From assembly GCF_015352445.1 (NCBI RefSeq), contig NZ_JADKPO010000004.1:1-64000 (forward strand): a DNA stretch of 64,000 bases, in the 5' to 3' direction. The notes beneath the pieces are model-generated. The model made no database searches, was not told the origin of the DNA, and saw only the letters and a program-made list of their open reading frames with translations. Shown here one piece after another: positions 16,048 to 24,540 of the stretch. The DNA comes from Nocardioides agariphilus (GTDB taxonomy: Bacteria > Actinomycetota > Actinomycetes > Propionibacteriales > Nocardioidaceae). Position numbers and translations under genes: made by a program. Numbering within the stretch: the stretch's first letter is position 1; the number at the start of each line of letters is the position of its first letter.

Positions 16048-17139
16048 TCAGACCCAGGTGTACGTGAGCCTAGTGAACACATCACGGGCCGACTCGGCGA
16101 ACGAGCAGTCGGCCCGGCCCCACCACACCACGTACGGCGAGGACCGTGGGAGTTCGTCAACCAGGAAGCTCCAGTCCTGCCCGGCCAGCCGGTCCTCCGC
16201 AAGGGACGCGAACTCGTCGTTGGGGTAGTGCGATTCCAGCGATCCTCCGCGCACGACCCAGACGCCCAGCAGTTGTGACCCGTCTGCTGAGAGGTGCAGC
16301 AGCGCCTGGTCGGCCAGCGCGGGTGCGTATCGGTTCACGAAGGCCGCCCCACCGTCGGGGTGCTGCCGGGCGACCAACTCTGCGGGCATAGAGCCGGTCC
16401 ACACGGTGTCGGTGTCGGGGAATACCTCGCGGAACTCCTCGAACCGTCGCCAGATCGTCGGGTGTCGCTCAGGGGCGCACACCGCGTAGACGACTCGGTC
16501 GAACTCGCCCACGGCGACCATCAACGACGCGAGCGCGAGGTTGCGCATTGGCTGGTTCCGTCCCTGGCGGGCCACGCAGCCGCCGTCATTCGACGGGCCG
16601 TTCGGGGCGCGCGGGAGCGGCAGGTGGTCATCGTAGAGGCGTCGACCCCGGCCGTGGTTCTGTAGTTGGAAGCATGTGCCCGGGTCGCTGCCGAACAAGC
16701 CCGGCGAGTCACAGGTGGCGCGGCTGGGGTTGTCTGGGCTCTCGAAGGCACTGCAGGGGCCGAAGTCGATCTCGCTCAGCTTGACCTCGATGAAGGCCGC
16801 GACCTGCTCGCCGTCCTCGGTGGTCCCAGTCAGAACCACGTCGACCTGGGTGCGATGCGGGCTTCGCGAAGAGGCCTCACCCAGCCGGTCCGCGAGGTCC
16901 TCGAACTCAAAGACCACCGAGCCGACCTCGGTAACCTTCAGACCCAGGTGGGCGAGCACCCGCTTGACGCCGCCCTCGGGCAGTGGAGCGAACAGACTCA
17001 GCGCGAACGCCTGCGAACTGCGCACGTGCCGCACCCACCGGTGTGTCAAGCCACGGTCACGCAGGTCGACCAACGCGGGCAGCGCCGCCGGCAGGACCGC
17101 AACCGCATCGTCGCGACTCACGATGGGGCGCCGCGTCAT
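16048..17139 (-). CDS. PGN_0703-like putative restriction endonuclease
   Basis: Protein of 363 residues. Near the N-terminus is SSQAFALSLFAPL (41-53), then a nuclease core with D100 (TQVDVVL) and E118-V-K120 (FIEVKLSEIDFGPC), i.e. a PD-(D/E)xK pattern. Four cysteines (C129, C143, C156, C188) follow and could bind zinc, and QPMRNLALA (196-204) follows these. This set of motifs matches, from memory, the PGN_0703 family of putative restriction endonucleases. Its ATG overlaps the end of the upstream gene by 4 bases, so the two are coupled. The start is chosen for that overlap. Target and role are not known; defence is likely. Confidence 0.75.
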   Translation of the reverse strand: MTRRPIVSRDDAVAVLPAALPALVDLRDRGLTHRWVRHVRSSQAFALSLFAPLPEGGVKRVLAHLGLKVTEVGSVVFEFEDLADRLGEASSRSPHRTQVDVVLTGTTEDGEQVAAFIEVKLSEIDFGPCSAFESPDNPSRATCDSPGLFGSDPGTCFQLQNHGRGRRLYDDHLPLPRAPNGPSNDGGCVARQGRNQPMRNLALASLMVAVGEFDRVVYAVCAPERHPTIWRRFEEFREVFPDTDTVWTGSMPAELVARQHPDGGAAFVNRYAPALADQALLHLSADGSQLLGVWVVRGGSLESHYPNDEFASLAEDRLAGQDWSFLVDELPRSSPYVVWWGRADCSFAESARDVFTRLTYTWV

Positions 17140-18428
17140 GCGTCGCCCCCCATCAGGGCGCGAGTCAACATCCCCGCCCACCGCGGGCCCTCGACAGGTC
17201 TCGCGACCATCGGGGCTACGGTCCAGAGATCCTTCGCCTGCAGCGGGCGGAGCTCCAGCGGCGACGCGTTGACGTCGGGCACCAGATGCACCTCGACACG
17301 GCAGTCGCCCTTCAACGCCTCGAGCTGCGGCGCGAGGTAGCCGTTGAACGCTATGCCCTTCGTGTCAGGCCCGAGCACCAGGTGCATGTGAAGGCGATCG
17401 CCGTTCGGGTCGGACTTGGGCTCAGCGACGTCGAGCCCGCTCTCGCGGAGGCGTGCCCGAATCTCGTCCTCGTTCGCTCGGACCCAGATCGCGTAGTCCA
17501 GCGCCTGCAGCACCACACGCGGGTCGTGCCCGATCTTGGTCTCCACCACGTGGAGGTGGCCCTTCGCGTCGACACCGAGGAAATCGATGTAGCCGGGGCG
17601 ACCAACCCTCTTGGAGTCCGACCCGTCCAACCCCCGGTACGCCGGATACTCGCGGAGGAGGTGTACCAAGCCCAGGTCGGACGCTTGCGACCCGAGAGTG
17701 GCCTGCATCCGATGCTCCCGCATCTGCGAGGATTTGCTCTCCCCGTGCTCAACCGCCTCGGCGATCTCTGCGTTGATCTCAGCGATCTCCTCATCTGTCG
17801 GCCTCGCCATGAACGTCCGGTCGTAGGGCTTCGCAGTGGCGCTCTTGCCGGTGTACTGGACGCCGGCCTGGATCCGGAGACCCTTGCGGGTGTTGCTCAC
17901 CTTCAGGACCTGCAAGCCTTGGTGGTGCCAGGACAGATAGCTCCGGTCATGAGCCTCCAGACCGGTGGTATCGACCCTGGCCAGCCACGATTCCTGCTGC
18001 GGGGTGAGGTCCAGCCTCTTCGAGACGCGCCCCGGCAGTGCTCGCAAGCGTTCGAACACGTCGATCCGCGCCAGCGTGCGGACCTGACGAGGCTCGCCGC
18101 CCTCGAATCCCCAGACTCTGACCGGGGTCTCGATCCATGGAAGCCGGGTCAACGTCCCGGCCAGCATCGACGGCGGCAGCACCAAGTGAAGATCACGATT
18201 GCGCTGCCAAGCCAGCCCGTAGGCCAGCACCTCGTCGACGATGATGTGCTTCTCAGCCGGGGATACCACCGCGATCAGGACGGAATCGTCGGCAGTCACG
18301 AACCAGTGCGCGTGCTTGCTCATCCGCGAGCCCGGTGCAAACCCCCGGATCGGGTCTTGCACGGTCGCAGCTGCCGCCCTCTCGGCGGCGATGGCGAAGT
18401 CCTTCCTCGCCTGTTTGATGTCGTTCAT
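17136..18428 (-). CDS. PD-(D/E)xK nuclease-domain protein, unknown family
   Basis: Protein of 430 residues. The C-terminal half contains a classical nuclease core: D282 in RPGYIDFLGVD, E296-T-K298 in HVVETKIG, and Q308 in LQALDYAIW. This resembles NucS/DUF91-type or Holliday-resolvase-like nucleases. The first 260 residues match nothing I recognise; they contain a beta-rich segment (HLVLPPSMLAGTL, VRVWGFEGGEP) and a charged helical stretch at about 211-240. It is the first gene of a two-gene operon with the PGN_0703-like nuclease. It probably forms a two-nuclease defence or repair system with its neighbour; this is inference. Confidence 0.72.
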   Translation of the reverse strand: MNDIKQARKDFAIAAERAAAATVQDPIRGFAPGSRMSKHAHWFVTADDSVLIAVVSPAEKHIIVDEVLAYGLAWQRNRDLHLVLPPSMLAGTLTRLPWIETPVRVWGFEGGEPRQVRTLARIDVFERLRALPGRVSKRLDLTPQQESWLARVDTTGLEAHDRSYLSWHHQGLQVLKVSNTRKGLRIQAGVQYTGKSATAKPYDRTFMARPTDEEIAEINAEIAEAVEHGESKSSQMREHRMQATLGSQASDLGLVHLLREYPAYRGLDGSDSKRVGRPGYIDFLGVDAKGHLHVVETKIGHDPRVVLQALDYAIWVRANEDEIRARLRESGLDVAEPKSDPNGDRLHMHLVLGPDTKGIAFNGYLAPQLEALKGDCRVEVHLVPDVNASPLELRPLQAKDLWTVAPMVARPVEGPRWAGMLTRALMGGDA

Positions 18429-18576
18429 GGGATGAGTCTTGCGTCTGGGTCCGACGGAACATAGCGCGATCGACCGCTGCGTGCGTCGGCCACAGCGCCA
18501 CCATCAGTACCCTGAGACCTGTCGACGCGCCCATTCCGTGAACGCCTGAGAGGATCGTCCGCATGGCTGACGCGCG

Positions 18577-18759
18577 CCGCATCGGGAGTTCAGGTGCGTA
18601 GAGGCTGATCGGCTTCTCGTTCTCGAGGTAGGACCGCGCGTAGGTGAAGTCCAGACGATCGGCGCCCACGCGGTCAACTGCTCCGGCGATCACGGGTGCC
18701 GATTCATCGAGCAGCCACGTCCAGACGAAGACTCGTGCCCGGTACGGGTCAGAAGTCAT
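18577..18759 (-). pseudogene. hipA 5' fragment (truncated toxin kinase)
   Basis: The first 61 codons encode a recognisable HipA N-terminal domain (RVFVWTWLLDESAPVIAG, then FTYARSYLENEKPISLYAPELPMR). After that point homology stops; the frame continues to 18253 but with no HipA kinase text and overlaps the next gene. The kinase domain is therefore missing and the product cannot be an active HipA. ATG 18759 overlaps the end of the antitoxin-like frame by 11 bases, the usual hipBA arrangement. Confidence 0.7.
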
Positions 18760-19054
18760 CGTCGGGCTCTGTCCTCTTCCTCGGCTTGTCCACCCGAGTG
18801 GGCAGCAGCGCCAGGCGGTCTCGTCCCTCTCGACGCAGACGCGCAAGCTCGGCGCGGTCCTCAGCGCCGAACAGCGGGACCCTGAGGGTGTCGGCAGCGT
18901 TGAACGCATTGCCGAGCGAAACGCCCGGGTCCCCCGCTTCGATCGCGGCGACAGTGCGGCGGTCGACGCCGATGCGCTCGGCCAGCTCGGCCGCCGTCCA
19001 CTTGCGCGCGATGCGGCCAGCCTTGATCTGCTGGGCGACTGCTCCTGGACCAAC
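18749..19054 (-). pseudogene. HipB-like XRE antitoxin, N-terminus disrupted
   Basis: The frame encodes a Cro/C1-type helix-turn-helix (TAAELAERIGVDRRTVAAIE, then DPGVSLGNAFNAADTL) and a basic tail ending KRTEPDDDF. No ATG, GTG or TTG lies between the in-frame stop at 19055-19057 and the helix-turn-helix. The missing start (TTG and GRSELVQEQ-like text) is in another frame, which suggests a frameshift near 19030-19040. With the truncated hipA this is a decayed toxin-antitoxin module. A rare start codon would rescue only the antitoxin. Confidence 0.6.
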
Positions 19055-19231
19055 TCAGACCGGCCGAGTGCTGAAATCTCATCGCTGGGGCCCGGCGTCG
19101 AGTGGCCCCGGGTGCGCTCGATACTGAGCGAGCGCCTGCTGTAGACAGTCTTTCCTGTTCAACTCCGATGAGCTTCGCAGTCGCCCGCGGTCTGCAGGCC
19201 ATATCCAGTGGCACTCGATCTTGGAGGCGTC

Positions 19232-19903
19232 TTGAAGCTTCTCCTCACGTCCGGCGGCATCACGAACACCAGCATCCGCGATGCGCTGGTCGACCTGCTG
19301 GGCAAGCCGGTCGGCGAGTCGAGCGCGCTCTGCATCCCGACGGCGCAGTGGGGACACCCGATGTGCGGGCCGGTGTCTGCCCGGGGCTTCGTCAGCGGCC
19401 TGCCCCCGTGGGGTGGCATGACCTCCATGGAGTGGAAGTCGCTGGGCATGCTCGAGTTGAGCGCGTTGCCCACGATCGGTTCGGAGCGCTGGATCCCTTG
19501 GGTTCGGGAGGCTGACGTGCTGCTGGTCGACGGCGGCGACGCGACGTACCTGTGCCATTGGATGCGCGAGTCCGGTTTGGCCGACCTCCTGCCCTCGCTG
19601 CCCGACACGGTCTGGGTGGGCGTCAGCGCCGGCAGCATGGTGATGACCCCGCGGATCGGCGATGACTTCGTGAACTGGCCCTCGGCGCCGGACGACAGAA
19701 CCCTCGGGCTGGTGGACTTCACGATCTTTCCGCACCTGGACGTCTTCCCGACCAACACCATGGCCGAGGCGGAGCGCTGGGCGACCGGCGTCGGCCACCC
19801 GGCGTACGTCCTGGACGATCAGACCGCCATCAAGGTGACCGACGGCACGGTCGAGGTGGTCTCCGAAGGTCACTGGAAGCTGCTCTCGCCGCAGTCGCGT
19901 TAG
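19232..19903 (+). CDS. Peptidase E-like protein (S51 family)
   Basis: Serine peptidase of 223 residues with the class I glutamine-amidotransferase-like fold. The nucleophile Ser is in VGVSAGSMVM, preceded by VDGGDATYL, as in alpha-aspartyl dipeptidase. It would cleave N-terminal Asp dipeptides or related small peptides in the cytoplasm. TTG 19232 is chosen because GGAGG lies 4 bases upstream and the product starts LKLLLTSGG like family members; GTG 19208 is an alternative. The stop region overlaps the first repeat of the kdp operator candidate. Confidence 0.8.
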   Translation: MKLLLTSGGITNTSIRDALVDLLGKPVGESSALCIPTAQWGHPMCGPVSARGFVSGLPPWGGMTSMEWKSLGMLELSALPTIGSERWIPWVREADVLLVDGGDATYLCHWMRESGLADLLPSLPDTVWVGVSAGSMVMTPRIGDDFVNWPSAPDDRTLGLVDFTIFPHLDVFPTNTMAEAERWATGVGHPAYVLDDQTAIKVTDGTVEVVSEGHWKLLSPQSR

Positions 19904-19936
19904 GACTCGTCAGGGCGGCGTTAGGAGAGCGTTAGG
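19897..19936 (+). promoter_or_regulatory. Candidate KdpE operator, three direct repeats
   Basis: GCGTTAGG occurs at 19897, 19918 and 19929, spaced 21 and 11 bp, i.e. on one face of the helix, 40-80 bases before the first kdp peptide gene. OmpR-family regulators such as KdpE bind repeats with this spacing. Sequence identity is observed; binding is inferred. Confidence 0.5.
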
Positions 19937-19975
19937 GCCGCCGTTGAGCGGCTTTCCCGGCTGTTCCATGGACTC

Positions 19976-20065
19976 GTGAACCTGTCCGACCTCCTGTACC
20001 TCGCGATCACCGTCGTGTTCTTCGCGCTGTCGTACGTCCTCGTCAAAGGGCTGGAGAAGCTGTGA
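19976..20065 (+). CDS. 29-residue membrane peptide upstream of kdpF
   Basis: A GTG-started frame encodes a single hydrophobic helix flanked by Asp/Lys ends (LSDLLYLAITVVFFALSYVL, then VKGLEKL). It overlaps kdpF by 4 bases (GTGA), so it is translationally coupled to the kdp operon. It differs in sequence from KdpF but has the same length and topology. It is probably a small accessory peptide of the Kdp complex; function is inferred from position only. Confidence 0.65.
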   Translation: MNLSDLLYLAITVVFFALSYVLVKGLEKL

Positions 20066-20151
20066 GCGGCGAGCAGTGGACCGGGCTGGTCCTCAGCATC
20101 TTGCTGCTGGGCTACCTGATCGCGGCCCTCCTCTTCCCGGAACGGTTCTGA
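20062..20151 (+). CDS. kdpF: Kdp potassium ATPase subunit F
   Basis: Single-helix peptide of 29 residues ([20 protein letters not shown], then ALLFPERF), matching KdpF, which stabilises the KdpABC complex in the membrane. GTG 20062 overlaps the previous peptide, and the stop is one base before kdpA. Confidence 0.85.
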   Translation: MSGEQWTGLVLSILLLGYLIAALLFPERF

Positions 20152-20152
20152 C

Positions 20153-21814
20153 ATGTCCGACACCTCGGCCGGCCTCCTCCAGGTCGGTGCGCTGATCGCA
20201 GCGCTCGCGTTGTGCTACCGGCCGCTGGGCGCCCACATGGCGCGTGCCTTGTCGAGTGAGCACGACCTACGCGTCGAGCGTCTGGTCTACCGCCTCGTGG
20301 GCGTGGACCCACGGGCCGACCAGCGGTGGACGGTGTACGCCGTCTCGGTCCTGGCCTTCTCCCTCGCCAGCGTGGCTGGCCTCTACGTCCTGCAACGGGT
20401 GCAGGGAGGCCTGCCGCTGTCGGTCGGCCTTACCGGCGTCGAACCTGCCCTCGCCTTCAACACGGCCGCGTCGTTCGTCACCAACACCAACTGGCAGGCC
20501 TACTCCGGCGAGACCACCATGGGGCACCTCACGCAGATGGCCGGGCTCGCCGTACAGAACTTCGCCTCGGCCGCTGTTGGCATCGCCGTTGCCGTGGCCC
20601 TGGTCCGCGGGTTCACGCGCTCGTCGACCGACAGGGTCGGCAACCTCTGGGTGGACCTGACCCGCTCCGTCGTCCGCATCCTGCTGCCGCTCTCGGTCGT
20701 CGCCGCTGTGGCCCTGATCCTCATGGGGGCGGTGCAGAACTTCTCCTCAGGCACCGACGTCACGACCCTGGTCGGCGGTCACCAGACCATCCCGGGCGGA
20801 CCAGTGGCCTCGCAGGAGGCGATCAAGGAGATCGGCACCAACGGCGGCGGCTTCTACAACACCAACTCGGCCCATCCGTTCGAGAGCCCCAACCCGTTGT
20901 CCAATTTCGTCGAGAACTTCCTGCTCCTGCTCGTCCCCGTCAGCTTCACGCGCACGTTCGGCATCCTGGTCGGCGACCGGCGCCAGGGATACGCGCTCCT
21001 CGCGGCGATGGGCGCGATCTGGGCGAGCCTGGTCGTGGCCGTCACGGCGCTCGAGGTGAACCTCAAGGGCTCCGCGCTGCAGGCCGCAGGCGCCGCGATG
21101 GAGGGCAAGGAGACCCGCTTCGGCGAGTGGGCCTCCACGCTGTTCGCCGTGTCGACGACAGGTACGTCGGCGGGTGCGGTCGACTCGTTCCACTCGTCGT
21201 TCAGCGGGGTCGGGGGCGGGCTGCTCATCCTCAACATGGGTCTGGGTGAGGTGGCTCCCGGCGGGGTCGGCTCCGGCCTGTACGGGATGCTGATCCTGGC
21301 GATCCTGGCCGTCTTCGTGGCCGGCCTGATGGTCGGACGCACACCGGAGTACCTCGGCAAGAAGATCACCAGCCGCGAGATGAAGCTGGTGTCGCTCAAC
21401 GTGCTCACCATGCCGCTGGTGGTCCTGATCGGCACGGCGGTCGCCATGTCGTTCGCGTCCACCAGGGCCTCGATGCTGAGCGGTGGCACGCCGCACGGTC
21501 TGTCCGAGGTGCTCTACGCGTTCACCTCGGCCGGCAACAACAACGGATCCGCCTTCGCCGGCCTCTCGGCCAATACGACCTTCTACGACACCGCGCTGGG
21601 ACTGGCCATGCTCGTCGGCCGCTTCGTGCCCATCGTCTTGGTGCTGGCTCTCGCAGGCAGTCTCGCCCGCCAACAGTCCGTGCCCCGCACCCCCGGCACG
21701 CTCGCGACGCACACCCCGCTGTTCGTCGGTCTGCTCATCGGCGTGACCGTGATCGTTGCCGGCCTGACCTTCTTCCCCGTCCTGTCCCTCGGTCCTCTCG
21801 CGGAAGGCCTGTGA
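20153..21814 (+). CDS. kdpA: Potassium-transporting ATPase subunit A
   Basis: Membrane channel-like subunit of 553 residues of the high-affinity K+ pump. It shows four pseudo-repeated pore segments with KdpA signatures such as [42 protein letters not shown] and [13 protein letters not shown]. These supply the selectivity-filter glycines. Multiple hydrophobic helices span the length. It ends in a one-base TGATG overlap with kdpB. Length is normal for the family. Confidence 0.97.
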   Translation: MSDTSAGLLQVGALIAALALCYRPLGAHMARALSSEHDLRVERLVYRLVGVDPRADQRWTVYAVSVLAFSLASVAGLYVLQRVQGGLPLSVGLTGVEPALAFNTAASFVTNTNWQAYSGETTMGHLTQMAGLAVQNFASAAVGIAVAVALVRGFTRSSTDRVGNLWVDLTRSVVRILLPLSVVAAVALILMGAVQNFSSGTDVTTLVGGHQTIPGGPVASQEAIKEIGTNGGGFYNTNSAHPFESPNPLSNFVENFLLLLVPVSFTRTFGILVGDRRQGYALLAAMGAIWASLVVAVTALEVNLKGSALQAAGAAMEGKETRFGEWASTLFAVSTTGTSAGAVDSFHSSFSGVGGGLLILNMGLGEVAPGGVGSGLYGMLILAILAVFVAGLMVGRTPEYLGKKITSREMKLVSLNVLTMPLVVLIGTAVAMSFASTRASMLSGGTPHGLSEVLYAFTSAGNNNGSAFAGLSANTTFYDTALGLAMLVGRFVPIVLVLALAGSLARQQSVPRTPGTLATHTPLFVGLLIGVTVIVAGLTFFPVLSLGPLAEGL

Positions 21815-23865
21815 TGGCCACCCCTTCTCCCACCAAGGTCGCCGCGGGCCTGCTCGACCCCCGGATGCTGCTCACCTCGCTACCTGACGCAGTGCGCAAG
21901 CTCGACCCGCGGCAGATGTGGCGCAACCCGGTGATGTTCGTGGTCGAGATCGGCGCCCTCCTCTCCACGGTCACGGTGGTGACCGATCCCAGCACCTTCG
22001 CCTGGGTCGTGGTCGTCTGGCTCTGGCTGACGGTGGTCTTCGCCAACCTCGCCGAGGCCGTGGCCGAGGGTCGTGGCAAGGCCCAGGCCGCGACGCTGCG
22101 CCGGGCCACGACCGAGACCGTCGCCCGCCTCGTCGACGGCAGCGAGGTGCCGGCCCCGCAGCTCAAGGTCGGCGACCGCGTCGTGGTCGTGGCGGGTGAG
22201 GTCATCCCCGGTGACGGCGACGTCGTCGAAGGTGTCGCCAGCGTCGACGAGTCGGCCATCACCGGCGAGTCCGCGCCCGTCATCAGGGAGTCCGGTGGCG
22301 ACCGGTCGTCGGTGACCGGCGGCACCAAGGTGCTCTCCGACCGGATCGTGGTCCAGATCACCGCACGGCCAGGCGAGAGCTTCATCGACCGGATGATCGC
22401 GCTCGTCGAGGGAGCCAGCCGCCAGAAGACACCCAACGAGATCGCCCTCAACATCCTCCTGGCGAGTCTGACGATCATCTTCCTCGTGGCCACCGCGACG
22501 CTGCAGCCGTTCGCGGTGTACGCCGGCGCCGAGCAGTCCGTGGTCGTGCTGGTCGCCTTGCTGGTCTGCCTGATCCCCACGACGATCGGCGCGCTGCTGT
22601 CGGCCATCGGCATCGCCGGCATGGACCGCCTCGTGCAGCACAACGTGCTGGCCATGTCGGGGCGGGCGGTCGAGGCGGCCGGTGACGTCAACACCCTGCT
22701 CCTCGACAAGACCGGCACCATCACGCTGGGCAACCGCCAGGCCCACGAGCTGATCCCAGTCGGCGGCGAGGCACCCGAGCAGCTGGCCGACGCCGCCCAG
22801 CTGTCCAGCCTGGCCGACAAGACGCCCGAGGGACGCTCGATCGTCGTGCTCACCAAGCGCGGCTACGGCCTGCGCGAACGGAGCGAGGGTGAGCTGGGCC
22901 GCATGTCGTTCGTCCCGTTCACCGCCGAGACCCGCATGTCCGGGGTCGACCTGCACGACGCGCCGGGCGACCGGCAGATCCGCAAGGGTGCCGCGTCTGC
23001 GGTGATGAAGTGGGTGCGCGACAACGGCGGTCACCCGACCGGCGAGGTCGGGCAGACCGTGGACGCGATCGCAGCCAGCGGCGGCACCCCACTGGTCGTG
23101 GCCGAGCGGGTCGACGGCAGCGCTCGCGCCCTGGGCGTCGTGCACCTCAAGGACGTCGTCAAGCTCGGCATGCGCGAGCGCTTCGACGAGATGCGCCGCA
23201 TGGGCATCCGCACCGTGATGATCACCGGCGACAACCCGCTCACGGCGCGCGCGATCGCGGAGGAGGCGGGCGTCGACGACTTCCTCGCCGAGGCCACCCC
23301 AGAGGACAAGATGGCGCTGATCCGCAAGGAGCAGGAGGGCGGCCGGCTGGTCGCGATGACCGGTGACGGCACCAACGACGCCCCGGCGCTCGCCCAGGCG
23401 GACGTCGGCGTGGCCATGAACAGCGGCACCTCGTCGGCCAAGGAGGCCGGCAACATGGTCGACCTCGACAGCAACCCCACCAAGCTCATCGAGATCGTGG
23501 AGATCGGCAAGCAGCTGCTGATCACCCGCGGCGCCTTGACGACGTTCTCCATCGCCAACGACGTGGCCAAGTACTTCGCGATCATCCCCGCCATGTTCGG
23601 CGGGGTGTACGTCGGACTCGACAAGCTCAACGTGATGCGGCTCAGCAGCCCGGAGTCGGCCATCCTCGCCGCCGTCATCTTCAACGCGCTGATCATCTTG
23701 GCGTTGGTCCCTCTGGCCCTGCGCGGCGTTCGCTACCGGCCCTCGTCGACCTCGCAGATGCTGCGTCGCAACCTCGCCGTCTACGGGCTCGGCGGCATCC
23801 TGGCCCCCTTCGTCGGCATCAAGATCCTCGACCTGCTGGTCTCCCAGATCCCCGGCATCGGCTGA
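21814..23865 (+). CDS. kdpB: Potassium-transporting ATPase subunit B (P-type ATPase)
   Basis: Catalytic P-type ATPase subunit of 683 residues. The phosphorylation site is D298 in [13 protein letters not shown]; the actuator motif is TGES ([10 protein letters not shown]); the hinge motif is [24 protein letters not shown] hydrolysis drives K+ entry through KdpA. ATG 21814 is used (one-base overlap with kdpA); GTG 21811 is in frame. The stop is the first of seven in-frame TGA codons made by a 12-bp tandem repeat. Confidence 0.97.
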   Translation: MATPSPTKVAAGLLDPRMLLTSLPDAVRKLDPRQMWRNPVMFVVEIGALLSTVTVVTDPSTFAWVVVVWLWLTVVFANLAEAVAEGRGKAQAATLRRATTETVARLVDGSEVPAPQLKVGDRVVVVAGEVIPGDGDVVEGVASVDESAITGESAPVIRESGGDRSSVTGGTKVLSDRIVVQITARPGESFIDRMIALVEGASRQKTPNEIALNILLASLTIIFLVATATLQPFAVYAGAEQSVVVLVALLVCLIPTTIGALLSAIGIAGMDRLVQHNVLAMSGRAVEAAGDVNTLLLDKTGTITLGNRQAHELIPVGGEAPEQLADAAQLSSLADKTPEGRSIVVLTKRGYGLRERSEGELGRMSFVPFTAETRMSGVDLHDAPGDRQIRKGAASAVMKWVRDNGGHPTGEVGQTVDAIAASGGTPLVVAERVDGSARALGVVHLKDVVKLGMRERFDEMRRMGIRTVMITGDNPLTARAIAEEAGVDDFLAEATPEDKMALIRKEQEGGRLVAMTGDGTNDAPALAQADVGVAMNSGTSSAKEAGNMVDLDSNPTKLIEIVEIGKQLLITRGALTTFSIANDVAKYFAIIPAMFGGVYVGLDKLNVMRLSSPESAILAAVIFNALIILALVPLALRGVRYRPSSTSQMLRRNLAVYGLGGILAPFVGIKILDLLVSQIPGIG

Positions 23866-23937
23866 GTCATCGGCTGAGTCATCGGCTGAGTCATCGGCTG
23901 AGTCATCGGCTGAGTCATCGGCTGAGTCATCGGCTGA
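23857..23937 (+). repeat. 12-bp tandem repeat with in-frame stops
   Basis: ATCGGCTGA occurs seven times at 12-bp intervals (23857, 23869, 23881, 23893, 23905, 23917, 23929), with GTC between copies. The period is a multiple of three, so every TGA is in frame with kdpB; only the first copy is coding. The array separates kdpB from kdpC. Confidence 0.95.
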
Positions 23938-23954
23938 AAGGCAGGAGAAGCACC

Positions 23955-24536
23955 ATGAACGCCACCGCCGCCCAGCTCTGGGCGGGCCTGCGCATGCTGG
24001 TCGTGATGACCGTCCTGGTGGGCCTGGCCTATCCCCTGGTCCTGACCGGCTTCGCGCAGTCCGTCGTCCCGGGCCGCGCCGACGGGTCACTGCTCGAGCA
24101 GGACGGGACAGTCGTCGGCTCTGCCCTGATCGGCCAGTCCTTCACCGGCGACCCGGCGTACTTCCAGAGCAGGCCGTCCGCCGCCGGCGACGGCTACGAC
24201 CCGCTGGCCTCCTCGGCCTCCAACCTCGGACCCGAGTCGCCCGACCTGCTCCAGCTCATCGCCGAGCGCCGAGCCGACGCCGCTGAGCTCGACGGCACGT
24301 CACCGGCCGCCGTCGCCCCGGACGCCCTGACGGCCAGCGGCTCGGGACTCGACCCGCACATCAGCCCGCAGTACGCCGCGCAGCAGGTCGCCCGGGTGGC
24401 TCGCGAGCGCGGCATCGGCGAGGACGTCGTACGGCGGCTGGTCGAGCAGCACACCACCGGTCGCAGCTTCGGCTTCCTCGGCGAGCCGCGGGTGAACGTC
24501 CTCGAGCTGAACCTCGCGCTGGACGCGCAAGACTGA
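23955..24536 (+). CDS. kdpC: Potassium-transporting ATPase subunit C
   Basis: Subunit of 193 residues with one N-terminal membrane helix (about residues 12-34) and an extracytoplasmic domain. Signatures: LIGQSFTGDPAYFQSRPSA, LGPESPDLL and DPHISPQYAAQQV, plus VNVLELNLAL at the end. It links KdpA and KdpB in the complex. AGGAG lies 8 bases before ATG 23955. Unlike its neighbours it is not overlapped with the preceding gene, being separated from kdpB by the 12-bp repeat array. Confidence 0.95.
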   Translation: MNATAAQLWAGLRMLVVMTVLVGLAYPLVLTGFAQSVVPGRADGSLLEQDGTVVGSALIGQSFTGDPAYFQSRPSAAGDGYDPLASSASNLGPESPDLLQLIAERRADAAELDGTSPAAVAPDALTASGSGLDPHISPQYAAQQVARVARERGIGEDVVRRLVEQHTTGRSFGFLGEPRVNVLELNLALDAQD

Positions 24537-24540
24537 TCCC

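Noticed and set aside
14926-19200. Complete integrated element with attL/attR at tRNA-Val
   Set aside because: No integrase is present and no second copy of the tRNA 3' end was found up to 19.2 kb, so only a loose island claim is made.
23857-23937. CRISPR array
   Set aside because: The unit is 12 bp with no spacers; it is a tandem repeat. No other regularly spaced repeats or cas genes are present.
21880-24090. A 736-codon open frame antisense to kdpB and kdpC
   Set aside because: KdpB is certain on the plus strand. The SADD repeats in this frame come from the 12-bp tandem repeat read backwards.
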